From the NCBI RefSeq assembly GCF_037975445.1, contig NZ_CP150254.1:4524001-4588000 (forward strand): a stretch of DNA of 64,000 nt, in the 5' to 3' direction. Shown here piece by piece: positions 8,853 through 17,180 of this stretch (the stretch's first letter is position 1; each line of letters begins with the position of its first letter). The DNA comes from Peribacillus sp. FSL P2-0133 (GTDB lineage: Bacteria; Bacillota; Bacilli; Bacillales; DSM-1321). The position numbers and the translations under genes were made by a program. The notes under the pieces are model-generated. The model saw only the letters and a list, made by a program, of their open reading frames with translations, did not search any database and was not told the origin of the DNA.

Positions 8853-9626
8853 ATGCCAATGTTGGATGTAAAAGGTATTAGCTTGTATTATTCTGTTAAG
8901 GGAAACGGTGTTCCTATTGTTTTTATTCATCCTCCAGTACTGACAAGTGTGAATTTCCAATACCAAATGGAGGAATTATCCGAAGAGTTCAAAGTTATCA
9001 CTTTTGATATTAGGGGTCACGGAAGAAGTCAGTATTCAAGACTGCCAGTAACTTATCCCCTGATTATAGAAGATATTAAACATCTATTGAATCATTTAAA
9101 AATAAAAAAAGCTATCATATGCGGATACTCGACCGGTGGCTCCATCGTATTGGAATATTTGCTGAGTTGTGCCGATAGGTCTCTAGGAGGAATTGTAATA
9201 GGTGGAATGTCAGAAGTGAGGGATAAATATTTAAAGCAAAAGATTTCTTTAGGAATATCACTTGCAAATAAAGACGCGGTTTCAATTCTTGCGCTTTCCA
9301 TTTCATGGAGTAATTCAAATACCGAAAAGTTGTTCAACGAAATGTTTAATGAAGCCTTAAAGGGAGATGCCAGAAATATCGAGCAGTATTACCATTATAG
9401 TTTGCATTATAACTGTACCCACCAGCTAGAGAAAATCAACCTGCCCATTTTACTTGTCTATGGTAAAAAAGATAAACCATTGCATCATTACGCTAATTTA
9501 TTGCATGACAAATTGCCATGTACAGAATTAAAATTCATTGATCATGCAAAGCATCAGATCCCTACAAAAGCGGCTAATGATTTAAATGAAAGTATAAAGC
9601 GTTTTATCCATACACGAACCGTTTGA
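8853..9626 (+). CDS. Alpha/beta-fold hydrolase
   Basis: 257 residues with the alpha/beta-hydrolase catalytic triad: nucleophile Ser93 in GYSTGG, an acid Asp in YGKKDKPLHH, and His in IDHAKHQIP. The oxyanion region is FIHPPVL, where HG is replaced by HP. Cytoplasmic, no signal peptide. Substrate unknown. A GAGGTGA ribosome site precedes the ATG. Separated by 26 bp from the next gene, so possibly co-transcribed. Confidence 0.85.
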   Translation: MPMLDVKGISLYYSVKGNGVPIVFIHPPVLTSVNFQYQMEELSEEFKVITFDIRGHGRSQYSRLPVTYPLIIEDIKHLLNHLKIKKAIICGYSTGGSIVLEYLLSCADRSLGGIVIGGMSEVRDKYLKQKISLGISLANKDAVSILALSISWSNSNTEKLFNEMFNEALKGDARNIEQYYHYSLHYNCTHQLEKINLPILLVYGKKDKPLHHYANLLHDKLPCTELKFIDHAKHQIPTKAANDLNESIKRFIHTRTV

Positions 9627-9661
9627 TTCTATCAACTGATTAATTTATTGGAGTGAAAAAA

Positions 9662-10285
9662 TTGGGAAGAAATAAAAGTATACTGATTCATTTAATATTA
9701 CTATTGCTAGTCACTGCCGTTTTTATTTGGTCAGTCATTAAGCCTGAAGGATACTTGATATGGACAATGGAAGTACTTCCTGCCGTTGTGTTTCTGATTT
9801 TTGTACTTGCTACATATAATAAATTCCGCCTCACTACATTATCCTATTTCGTTATTGCCGTTCTTTCAATCACCATGTTCATCGGGGGCCATTATACGTA
9901 CTCAAAAGTCCCTTTATTTAATTGGCTAAAAGATCATTACGATCTAACCCGGAACCATTATGATCGGTTCGGGCATTTCCTAAAAGGTTTATTTGCGATT
10001 GTGATTAGAGAAATATTAATACGTAAAACCCCACTAACAAAAGGACCGTGGTTATTTGCTGTTACCTTAAGTTTTGCGCTTGCCATTGGAGCCTTATATG
10101 AAATCATCGAATGGATAACTGCCATCATTTCAAAAGGCGGAAAAGCTTCAAAAGAATTTTTAGGAACACAAGGTGATATCTGGGACGCACAATGGGATAT
10201 GTCGTTAACATTAATCGGCTCTATCCTTGTATTGTTTACCTTGTCCAAACTTCATGACAAGCTGTTACGAAAAGTGAAAAATTGA
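9662..10285 (+). CDS. DUF2238 (YjdF-type) membrane protein
   Basis: About 207 residues with five to six membrane segments and the DUF2238 core GHYTYSKVPLFNW, NHYDRFGHFLKGL and EIIEWITAI. The role of the family is not known. I favour TTG at 9662 because GGAGTG overlaps the upstream GTG at 9653 and is well spaced for the TTG. A bidirectional terminator follows at once. Confidence 0.8.
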   Translation: MGRNKSILIHLILLLLVTAVFIWSVIKPEGYLIWTMEVLPAVVFLIFVLATYNKFRLTTLSYFVIAVLSITMFIGGHYTYSKVPLFNWLKDHYDLTRNHYDRFGHFLKGLFAIVIREILIRKTPLTKGPWLFAVTLSFALAIGALYEIIEWITAIISKGGKASKEFLGTQGDIWDAQWDMSLTLIGSILVLFTLSKLHDKLLRKVKN

Positions 10286-10298
10286 GAAGAAAAACGAT

Positions 10299-10332
10299 AA
10301 AAAATAGTGATTTATATAGATCACTATTTTTT
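10299..10332. terminator. Bidirectional terminator
   Basis: A 13-bp perfect stem (AAAAAATAGTGAT/ATCACTATTTTTT) between the converging DUF2238 gene and the truncated DinB gene serves both. Confidence 0.8.
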
Positions 10333-10569
10333 AATTAGAATTTGATTGTTAATATGATGTTCCATATGTTCTAGATAATCTTTTATTAGCCACTCCAATG
10401 ATTTTTGTTGATTATTTCCTATATCACAAAGATTAGATAATCTATCATTTGGTGTGTTCGTTATTATATGGATGATTTGCTTATTTAAAGCACAAAAAAG
10501 GTTAACTATCTCATCCATTGGTCGCTCTTGATAATTCTGGACTAATACCCATTGGTCTTGATAGACCAT
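10324..10569 (-). pseudogene. C-terminal remnant of a DinB-family protein
   Basis: The 81 residues resemble the last half of DinB/YfiT-type four-helix proteins: NYQERPMDEIVNLFCALN, then SLEWLIKDYLEHMEHHINNQI, the metal-site helix end. A full DinB protein is about 150-170 residues, so the N-terminal half, including its first metal histidine, is gone. A GGAGG lies before the ATG, so a short product may still be made. The break coincides with the start of the tandem repeat block at 10615. Confidence 0.6.
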
Positions 10570-10614
10570 TCCGAACCTCCGATTGTAGGCAAATTCTAAG
10601 AAAAGCCAGTTTTA

Positions 10615-10998
10615 CTGCAGTTTTTTTAAAAGACGTGCCAGTTGATTTCAGAAATCCGCTCCCTTTCCGCCGACTGTCTGCCAAGCCTCCTCACCGCAAG
10701 CGTCTCCGGGGTCTCGGCTAGACAGTTATTCGGCAGGAGTGTCGCAAATTTCTTCATCCAATAAGGATTATAAAATAATAAAAAAACATATAGAACTAGT
10801 TTGCCTGCAGTTTTCTATTTAAAAGACGTTCCAGCTTGATTTCAGAAATCCGCTCCCTTTCCGCCGACTGTCTGCCAAGCCTCCTCACCGTAAGCGTCTC
10901 CGGGGTCTCGGCTAGACAGTTATTCGGCAGGAGTGTCGCAAATTTCTTCATCCAATAAGGATTATAAAATAATAAAAAAACATATAGAACTAGTTTGC
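10615..10998. repeat. Two tandem copies of a ~190-bp intergenic repeat
   Basis: Unit 1 (10615-10804, 190 bp) and unit 2 (10805-10998, 194 bp) are nearly identical from CTGCAG through the GGCAGGAGTGTCGCAAATTTC block to TAGAACTAGTTTGC; a third unit starts at 10999 but breaks off after about 30 bp. The GC-rich core read on the minus strand (ACTCCTGCC..., GAGACCCCGGAGACGC, GAGGAGGCTTGG, GGAAAGGGAGCGG) has the layout of an abundant intergenic repeat of Bacillus-group genomes. No convincing protein is encoded. Confidence 0.9.
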
Positions 10999-11031
10999 CT
11001 ACAGTTTTTTAAAAAAACAATCCAGTTGATT

Positions 11032-11145
11032 GGAGTGGGTGTTCGTGACTCCTGCGGGAAAAGCGTGTCCAAGGGAGAGGCGCAAAGAGCGCCGAGGGCG
11101 GACCGCCCGCGGAAAGCTAGTGCCTGGAGTGGAAATCATTTTACA
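11032..11145. repeat. Single copy of a related repeat in opposite orientation
   Basis: It begins near GACTCCTGCGGGAAAAGCG, contains GTCCAAGGGAGAGGCGC and CGCCCGCGGAAAGC, and ends GCCTGGAGTGGAAATCATT. It has the same order of short motifs as the two tandem units but inverted, and forms a dispersed-repeat cluster with them. Confidence 0.75.
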
Positions 11146-11184
11146 AACCCTCAATAAAACATCAGAAGCTCATTTTATCGACTG

Positions 11185-11220
11185 AACCGAAATCAAAAAA
11201 GGATTTCGGTTTTCATTTTT
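11185..11220 (+). terminator. Hairpin with T-rich tail
   Basis: A 10-bp perfect stem AACCGAAATC/GATTTCGGTT with TTTTCATTTTT on the plus strand. The minus-strand side, after fbpB, lacks a T run but may still stop that transcript. Confidence 0.5.
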
Positions 11221-11226
11221 AACCAG

Positions 11227-11376
11227 TTATGATTGTACTTGCTTACTTCCCTTTTTTTCATTGATGGCTTTTTGGTCGATTTTTGTATAGATGCGTTCCA
11301 CTTCCATTTTGTCATGCAGCAGAAGTTCGCGGTTTTCTTTTAGCAGTTCAGTATAAGATTTCCTTCTTCTAGACAT
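11227..11376 (-). CDS. fbpB: Fur-regulated basic protein B (FbpB-like)
   Basis: A 49-residue basic protein starting MSRRRKSYTELLKENREL, the typical start of Bacillus FbpB proteins, which help the FsrA small RNA repress iron-rich proteins when iron is short. The ATG at 11376 overlaps the end of fbpA by 8 bases, with GAGAGGTGA as ribosome site, so translation is coupled. Not listed among long reading frames because of its size. Confidence 0.8.
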   Translation of the reverse strand: MSRRRKSYTELLKENRELLLHDKMEVERIYTKIDQKAINEKKGSKQVQS

Positions 11377-11536
11377 TTTTTAATTCACCTCTCAAGTGAT
11401 TGAATTCCTTTTGTAAAACAACTATCGGAAGCTCGTATAGCTGCTTATTATATTTTTTAAAAATCCCTAATTTCAGAAGTTCTTGTATAAGTTCCTCTTT
11501 TTTTGCTTCTGCCTTTGAACTTAATTGGGTAATCAT
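11369..11536 (-). CDS. fbpA: Fur-regulated basic protein A (FbpA-like)
   Basis: A 55-residue protein starting MITQLSSKAEAKKEEL and containing LLKLGIFKKYNKQLYELP, the core of the FbpA family (Fur_reg_FbpA). Thought to act with FbpB and FbpC in the iron-sparing response. A strong AAGGAGGGT ribosome site precedes ATG 11536 (TTG at 11539 is also possible). It follows the flavodoxin gene and is followed by fbpB in one Fur-controlled operon. Confidence 0.85.
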   Translation of the reverse strand: MITQLSSKAEAKKEELIQELLKLGIFKKYNKQLYELPIVVLQKEFNHLRGELKNV

Positions 11537-12068
11537 CAAGGACCCTCCTTAACAAAAATGCTGACTTTTGGTATTTTGGGCTGCCTAGCTTCCGATCCCA
11601 CATGAAGAATCTCCACTTCTTCCTATTGCTTCCCAATATAAGGGCATGCTCTGCAAAGTCTTCACTTTTCCTTAATTGTTCGTATGTACTGCTTTCATGG
11701 TGTATTTTCAATACTCGATCATATACATCAAATCCAAATTGCTTCATTTTATCAGAAAGGATATCTATCGCGGCGAACGGTTTCGAATGGGTCAAGTCGC
11801 CGGCACCAAAGAATGCGACTTTCACTCCAGCAAAGTCCACTTGGTCAATTTCTTCATAAAACTCGTGTGCTTCATACGGTAAATCTTCAAGATTCCATGT
11901 ATATAAACCAATAAAGGCCAAATCAAAATCCTTTAAGGCATCAACTTCAACAGTATCCAATCTTTCCATATATACTTCACAGCCGACAGCCTTCATTCTA
12001 TTCTTTATGTTTATAGCCATTTTCTCGGTATTACCGGATAAACTTACATAACCAATGAATACCTTCAT
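11457..12068 (-). CDS. Flavodoxin, probably with an abnormal C-terminal extension
   Basis: FMN-binding electron carrier: the phosphate loop SLSGNTEKMA is at residues 9-18, and GLYTWNLEDLPYE and FGAGDLTHSKPFAAIDIL flank the flavin. Flavodoxins of this type are about 145-150 residues, but this frame runs to 203 and reads through the ribosome site and first 27 codons of fbpA. In another frame a stop occurs at 11633-11635, giving about 145 residues, so a one-base indel near 11645 is likely. Under low iron it would replace ferredoxin. The promoter carries Fur boxes. Confidence 0.8.
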   Translation of the reverse strand: MKVFIGYVSLSGNTEKMAINIKNRMKAVGCEVYMERLDTVEVDALKDFDLAFIGLYTWNLEDLPYEAHEFYEEIDQVDFAGVKVAFFGAGDLTHSKPFAAIDILSDKMKQFGFDVYDRVLKIHHESSTYEQLRKSEDFAEHALILGSNRKKWRFFMWDRKLGSPKYQKSAFLLRRVLDDYPIKFKGRSKKRGTYTRTSEIRDF

Positions 12069-12086
12069 CTATATCACCACCCTAAT

Positions 12087-12142
12087 TGAGAATTACTTTC
12101 ATTACACATCTCACTATAAATGAAAATGATTCTCATTGTCAA
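12087..12142 (-). promoter_or_regulatory. Fur-controlled promoter of the flavodoxin-fbpA-fbpB operon
   Basis: On the minus strand TTGACA (12137-12142) and TATAGT (12113-12118) are 18 bp apart. A 7-1-7 Fur box TGAAAAT-G-ATTCTCA (12121-12135) fills the spacer and a second, TGAGAAT-T-ACTTTCA (12087-12101), lies just downstream of the start point. This placement predicts tight repression when iron is plentiful. Confidence 0.8.
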
Positions 12143-12242
12143 TTATTTACCTCCGCTATTATATGCAGGATGAATATAAGGAACGCATATTTTCGCTTCA
12201 CCTTCCTTGTATCTGTAATGTTTCTGGAACGTTTCTTCAAAT

Positions 12243-12283
12243 AAAAAGAGCACGTTTTACTCATTAAGAGTAAACGCGCTCTT
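12243..12283 (-). terminator. Terminator after the nitroreductase gene
   Basis: Long stem with AAGAGC/GCTCTT at the base and TTTACTC/GAGTAAA inside, then TTTTTATTT on the minus strand. Confidence 0.8.
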
Positions 12284-12317
12284 GGTTAATCTAGTATCCC
12301 AACCCTAAATCTTTGAA

Positions 12318-12920
12318 TTAATAAAATTTCACAATATCTTCGAAAGGCAGGAACGTTTTTTCTCCTGGTTGTTCATTCGGCTCACCAAATGGCATTTGAG
12401 CTATCAACGACCATTTCCCTGGAAGATCCCAAGTCTTCATCACATCTTCATCAATAATTGGATTATAATGTTGTAAAGATGCCCCTATACCTTCCGCTGA
12501 TAAAGTCATCCATATTGCATACTGTAGCATAGCATTTCCTTGATGGGACCAATATGGAAACTGTTCTTTATAGGAGGGTGCTTTTACTTGCATTTGTTCT
12601 ATTGTTTCTTGATTTTCAAAGAATAGAATGGTACCGACTCCATCACGAAATCCTTGTAATCGTTCTACTGTTGCCGCAAAGCTCTCTTCCGGAACACGGG
12701 AACGAAGTGTTTCTTTTACAATATCCCAGAACTTTTCATGCTCGTCATCCATTACTACCACCACTCGACCACTTTGCATATTAAATGAAGTTGGTGCATG
12801 TAAAGCCGTTTTTAATACTTCATTAATTCTTTCTTTCGTAATATTTTCGTTCTTTTTCACCTTACGGATGGAACGACGATTGATAATTGCTTCTTTTAAA
12901 TTTGTTGTAGTTGCTGACAT
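12318..12920 (-). CDS. Nitroreductase-family protein (YdgI/YodC-like)
   Basis: A 200-residue FMN-dependent oxidoreductase of the NfsA/FRase I superfamily. The FMN-binding start INRRSIRK (about residues 13-20), HAPTSFNMQSGRVVVV, and the C-terminal GASLQHYNP and MPFGEPNEQPGEKTFLP stretches are all family hallmarks. Such enzymes reduce nitro groups or quinones with NAD(P)H. It follows the DsbA-like gene by 54 bp with GGAGG before the ATG, so the two are probably one operon under the twin palindromes at 13661-13770. Confidence 0.88.
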   Translation of the reverse strand: MSATTTNLKEAIINRRSIRKVKKNENITKERINEVLKTALHAPTSFNMQSGRVVVVMDDEHEKFWDIVKETLRSRVPEESFAATVERLQGFRDGVGTILFFENQETIEQMQVKAPSYKEQFPYWSHQGNAMLQYAIWMTLSAEGIGASLQHYNPIIDEDVMKTWDLPGKWSLIAQMPFGEPNEQPGEKTFLPFEDIVKFY

Positions 12921-12974
12921 TTTGATTCCTCCAAATTATGATTTATTTAATTTCATTTAATCCTCAAAAGGTTT

Positions 12975-13628
12975 TTAGCAATTCCCCTTACCATCACATT
13001 GCAAGCCATCAAATTCATTCTGTTTATTTTTTGCTTCTTCCTTCTCAATGACTTGCGCTAACCTTTCTTTGCTGGCTAGTCCTTGAATAACTTCATCACC
13101 AATAATAAACGTCGGGACAGCCCTGATATCTGCTTCTTCATAAGCATGTTTTAGTGCTTCTTGGTGCACTTCCCGATACTTTCGTGACACTAAAGCTTCT
13201 CTAAAAGCATCTACAGGAAGTTCGACTTCACCCGCTAATTTTGTCAATACTTCAATATCTTCAATATTTTGTTCCTCTTGAAAAAACGCTGTAAATACTC
13301 TGTTGTGGAACTCGTTCCCTTTTCCGTGCTCCTTTGCAAAATGGCACCCTTCGAACGCCAAATGTGTATATGGATGCGGGGAGACACGGGGTAAACGCAT
13401 ATCCACTCCTAGTTTTTTCGCAACTGGGAGAATGTAAGAATCCCATGAATTCAACTTATCGGGTTCATTCCATGGATCAATTTTGGAATATGGACTTGGT
13501 CGCAATTCAAATGGCATCCATTCCACTTCTACATCCTTTTCCTCCACGATTTCGTCCAAAGGACCTTTACCTAAAAAACAAAATGGACATATAAAATCAG
13601 AATACGCTTTAATTTTCACTGTCATCAT
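12975..13628 (-). CDS. DsbA-family oxidoreductase (FrnE-like)
   Basis: About 217 residues with a thioredoxin-like fold: CPFC active-site motif at residues 14-17, conserved cis-proline region RAVPTFIIGDEVIQG near 178-192, and a helical insertion between. FrnE-type proteins act as thiol oxidoreductases or isomerases in the cytoplasm. The tail has an additional Cys pair (LQCDGKGNC). I start at 13628 because GTGAGGGAA is correctly spaced for that ATG, whereas the ATG at 13640 has no site. Pairing with a nitroreductase suggests a thiol- or electrophile-stress operon (inference). Confidence 0.85.
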   Translation of the reverse strand: MMTVKIKAYSDFICPFCFLGKGPLDEIVEEKDVEVEWMPFELRPSPYSKIDPWNEPDKLNSWDSYILPVAKKLGVDMRLPRVSPHPYTHLAFEGCHFAKEHGKGNEFHNRVFTAFFQEEQNIEDIEVLTKLAGEVELPVDAFREALVSRKYREVHQEALKHAYEEADIRAVPTFIIGDEVIQGLASKERLAQVIEKEEAKNKQNEFDGLQCDGKGNC

Positions 13629-13660
13629 ATATTCCCTCACTTTTCATCATTGGCTAAACT

Positions 13661-13770
13661 TGTAATCGAATCAGTTACAACACAGACCAAAAAAAATATT
13701 AATATAAGAACATTGCAATTAGTAACTGCACAGCCGATTATTATTCCCTGCTGTAACCATTTTAGTTACA
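13661..13770 (-). promoter_or_regulatory. Twin operator-like palindromes upstream of the DsbA/nitroreductase operon
   Basis: Two sites share one pattern, TGTAAY-N7-GTTACA: 13661-13679 and 13752-13770, centres 91 bp apart. The first lies about 33 bp before the DsbA-like start, the second beyond the likely promoter. This looks like a repressor binding at both ends of the promoter, as HxlR/MarR-type regulators do. The regulator is not in the window. Confidence 0.55.
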
Positions 13771-13827
13771 GGTCAAAAGAAAGTCAACCATTATTTTTAA
13801 AAAACGAAAAACCATGTACTATTTTAG

Positions 13828-13874
13828 AAAAAAAGTTTGTAGAGAAAGCGTTACTTTCTCTACAAACTTTTTAT
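13828..13874 (-). terminator. Terminator after the RND exporter gene
   Basis: A perfect 19-bp stem (outer AAAAAGTTTGTAG) with T-rich ends, reaching the stop codon region of the RND gene. Confidence 0.85.
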
Positions 13875-13876
13875 TA

Positions 13877-16800
13877 TTACATCTCGATTTGTTCGTTAAC
13901 GGGTTCTCTCTTTTTCTTTCTCTGTTTTTTCGATTTTTTATAGTGCAGCAATTCGTATATACATGGAATGACGATAAGTGTGAGCAGTGTAGACACAGCT
14001 AGCCCGCCAATGACAACGATCGCTAAACTTTGTGAAACCAAGCTTCCTGTTTCCGCTTTTTTATATAAAAGTGGCAGCATGGCACAAATCGTTGCTACAG
14101 CCGTCATAATGATCGGACGGAACCTTGTAGCTGTCGCTTCGACGATCGCATCACGGATAATCATTTTTTCTTCGTTTTGTTTGACTCGATCCAGAAGCAC
14201 AATCGCGTTTGTCACAACAATTCCAATTAACATGAGAGCACCCAGAAGTGCTGTAATATCGACTGGAATTCGACTGATAACCAATCCTAATACCGCTCCA
14301 ATGGCAGCGAATGGCAAGGAAAATAGAATGGCGATCGGTGCTTTGATCGATTTGAATGTTATTACCATGATTAAAAAGACAATGCCGATTGATATTAACA
14401 TCGTAAGGAACAAATCGGAAAAATCATCAGTTTGCTGAGCACTGGCTCCACCGACTAGAATATCTACATCATTCGGAATATCAAGACCTTTGTTCTCTTT
14501 ATCTCCAAATATCTCAAGATTTATTTTGCTAGCAATATCGGAAAGCTTAGTCGGATCTACCGTTGCCGTCAATTGAAGATACGTTTCCCCATCTTTATGG
14601 AACTGCGTTGTTGCACTCTCTTCGCTCTTTAAAGAAGCGACCTTTGAGACTGGGGCTAGACCGCCATCTGTCATGATCGGAATACTTTTTAAATCCTCTG
14701 GTTTTTTAGGATCTAAGATTGGTTCAAGGACGACAGGTGTCTGCTTATCCTGTAAAGTTATATTTCCGATAGGCGTTTTATTAAGCATGATACCTAATTG
14801 CTGACCAATTTGTTCTGTATTGCCTTTAGCCGGATCTACCTTGAATGAATATATGGTTTTCTTTTCGTCTTGGTTCGTTGTTACTTCTTCAATTCCTTTA
14901 ATATCCTTTATACTTTCTTTGACCTTATTGGCCGTCAGTTCCAAATCTTCAACATTACTGCCGATCACGTCTATCGTAATGTTCGTCTTTGATGCCCCCA
15001 TCATAAATGAAGAGGCTGTAGCCGTAAGCTTCGCATCAGGATAGTTTTCTTGTTCCTTTTCCATTGTTTTCAGGATCGTATCTACATTTGCTTTATCCTT
15101 TACCAGGATGCCGAAAATTGCTTCTGTAGGTGATGTGACTTCGCCATATTGTGCTGATTCGGCAGAGTTGCCTAATTGCATGAAAATATTATCCACTTCA
15201 CTCATACCCTGCATCGTTTCTTCGAGTTCAATCGCTTTTTCCTTCACTTTTTCATAGGGCTGATCATTTGGATAAGTTAATGTCACGGAGACATAGTCTG
15301 CTGAAGAATTATCAATCGCCCCTTTTGGCATGGCAAAATATGTACCAATGGAACCGACAAACAACAGCATAGCAACAATCAAGACAACCCATTTATGGTT
15401 TAGTGACCAAGTAACGAGCTTGGTAAAACGCTTGGCCGGGCGATGTTTTGGCAGCTCCGTCCTTTTCAGCAATCCTGCACTCATTAACGGAACGACCGTT
15501 AATGCCACGATTAAAGAAGCCAGCAAAGAATACGTGACAGTCAAAGCGAAAGGAAGAAGAAACTCTTGAAGCCCTCCATTCAATAAAGCAACCGGCAAGA
15601 AAACAGCTACAGTCGTAAGGGTTGAAGCTGTTATCGCCACTCCCACTTCTTTAGTTGCATCCATGACCAATTCAATTGAAATCTTCTCCTGCTGCATTTT
15701 CCGGAAAATATTCTCAATAACAACAATACTATCGTCCACCAAGCGCCCGATCGCTACAGCGACACCGCCCAGCGTCAAAATATTCAGCGTCACTCCCGAC
15801 AATGACAGCAAAAATAACGTAAAGCCAAGAGATAACGGTATGGATACGATTGTAATGAATGTAGATCGTACATTCCGTAAAAAGACCATGATTACAATCG
15901 TAGCGAATAGCGCACCCAGCAGAACTTCTTTTACCATCGTCTGAACGGAAGTCTCCACCATATCAGCTGTAGATAAATAAATGGTCGATTTCTGGTCACT
16001 ATACTTTTCATTAATTTCTTTTGCTACTTTTTCAACCTCTTTACTGATTGTTACAGCATTTGATTGACTGTCCTTGATAATGCTTAAATCAATACTTTCC
16101 TTTCCGTTAAAACGACTGATGAGGTTACCATCCTTCGCTTCTTCAACTTTTGCTATTTCTCCAAGTGTGACATTTGGAGTGACCTTTAACGCTTTTAATT
16201 TTTCAATACTTGTTAAATCCCCGATAACCTTGATGTTACTTGCCTTCCCATCAATCACTTTTTCGCCTACGGCCAGAGCTGCATTCTGACCGTTAAGGAC
16301 GCTCATGACATCTTGAATGGATACTTTCTTTTTAGCCAATTCTTCATTATCCACTTTGACTGAAAGAACGGATTGGGAAACTCCAAATGTCTGTACATCC
16401 GAAACCCCTTTAATATCTTTATACAGAGGCTCTAATTCTTTCTTGGTAAAGTCTATATTTTCAGCTGTTAATCCATCCTTAAAAGTAACAGCTACAAATG
16501 AAATGGGAATCATTGATGTATTTAACTGTGTAACAGTAGGCTTTGCCATGCTTTGTGGCAATGCTACATTGCCTAAAGCCTCTTGAACATCAAGTTTCGC
16601 TTGCTTCATATCCGATCCGGCTTCAAAGAATAGATCTACTTTTGAAAATCCATCTCCAGTGGTGGAGTATATTGAACTCTTTCCCTTAACTCCCGTAACT
16701 GCTCTTTCAATCGGATCTGTAACTTGTGCTTCCATCGTTTTCGAATCGGTGCCCTGCCCCATTGTGATAATCGTAACTTGTGGATTATCAGCAGATGGTA

Positions 16801-16918
16801 AAAATTCCATCGGCAGTTTAAAATAACTGACAACTCCTATCAACAAAATAAATATGGTTACCAATGAAACGGCAGCCTTGTTCTTAAATGCCCACTTAGT
16901 AAAAAACTCCACGTACAT
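13877..16918 (-). CDS. RND-family efflux transporter (SwrC/AcrB type)
   Basis: 1013 residues, slightly shorter than B. subtilis SwrC. The order is one N-terminal membrane helix (about 13-33), a large extracytoplasmic domain, helices 2-6, a second long extracytoplasmic domain, and helices 8-12. Signatures include FLPSADNPQVTI near residue 40, GRLVDDSIVVIENIFR with the proton-relay acidic residues in helix 4, and GIVVTNAIVLLDRVKQNE in the second half. It would export lipophilic compounds or surfactants using the proton gradient. No membrane-fusion partner gene is adjacent, as is usual for SwrC. GGGGTGAT precedes the ATG. Confidence 0.92.
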   Translation of the reverse strand: MYVEFFTKWAFKNKAAVSLVTIFILLIGVVSYFKLPMEFLPSADNPQVTIITMGQGTDSKTMEAQVTDPIERAVTGVKGKSSIYSTTGDGFSKVDLFFEAGSDMKQAKLDVQEALGNVALPQSMAKPTVTQLNTSMIPISFVAVTFKDGLTAENIDFTKKELEPLYKDIKGVSDVQTFGVSQSVLSVKVDNEELAKKKVSIQDVMSVLNGQNAALAVGEKVIDGKASNIKVIGDLTSIEKLKALKVTPNVTLGEIAKVEEAKDGNLISRFNGKESIDLSIIKDSQSNAVTISKEVEKVAKEINEKYSDQKSTIYLSTADMVETSVQTMVKEVLLGALFATIVIMVFLRNVRSTFITIVSIPLSLGFTLFLLSLSGVTLNILTLGGVAVAIGRLVDDSIVVIENIFRKMQQEKISIELVMDATKEVGVAITASTLTTVAVFLPVALLNGGLQEFLLPFALTVTYSLLASLIVALTVVPLMSAGLLKRTELPKHRPAKRFTKLVTWSLNHKWVVLIVAMLLFVGSIGTYFAMPKGAIDNSSADYVSVTLTYPNDQPYEKVKEKAIELEETMQGMSEVDNIFMQLGNSAESAQYGEVTSPTEAIFGILVKDKANVDTILKTMEKEQENYPDAKLTATASSFMMGASKTNITIDVIGSNVEDLELTANKVKESIKDIKGIEEVTTNQDEKKTIYSFKVDPAKGNTEQIGQQLGIMLNKTPIGNITLQDKQTPVVLEPILDPKKPEDLKSIPIMTDGGLAPVSKVASLKSEESATTQFHKDGETYLQLTATVDPTKLSDIASKINLEIFGDKENKGLDIPNDVDILVGGASAQQTDDFSDLFLTMLISIGIVFLIMVITFKSIKAPIAILFSLPFAAIGAVLGLVISRIPVDITALLGALMLIGIVVTNAIVLLDRVKQNEEKMIIRDAIVEATATRFRPIIMTAVATICAMLPLLYKKAETGSLVSQSLAIVVIGGLAVSTLLTLIVIPCIYELLHYKKSKKQRKKKREPVNEQIEM

Positions 16919-17054
16919 ATCACCCCAAATTATAATTTATAAGAAAATAATCCCATTTCAAATCTTACCATATATTACTAATATTGGATTGTTAATTTTT
17001 TATTGATTTTTATTTTTTTTTATGTTTCTCGATACGGAGAACTTTTTTCCACAT

Positions 17055-17088
17055 AAAAAAGGCTGCCGCAGCAGCCTCCATTTTTTAG
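17055..17088 (-). terminator. Hairpin terminator
   Basis: GGCTGC/GCAGCC stem with A6 before and T6 after. It can end the minus-strand small gene at 17181-17366 before the RND gene. Confidence 0.7.
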
Positions 17089-17116
17089 GCAAAAGGAGTT
17101 CTATCTAAATTTTAAA

Positions 17117-17160
17117 ACTACGAGACTCCTGCGGGGAAAACGTGTCCAGAGGAGAAAAGC
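17117..17160. repeat. Truncated copy of the Bacillus intergenic repeat
   Basis: GAGACTCCTGCGGGGAAAA and GTGTCCAGAGGAGAA match the first third of the repeat at 11032-11145, then the likeness stops. Confidence 0.6.
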
Positions 17161-17180
17161 AACGTTCAAATTGTACAAAC

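Noticed and set aside
10518..11157. Plus-strand short frames inside the repeat block
   Set aside because: They translate GC-rich repeat sequence and differ between the two copies; no ribosome sites.
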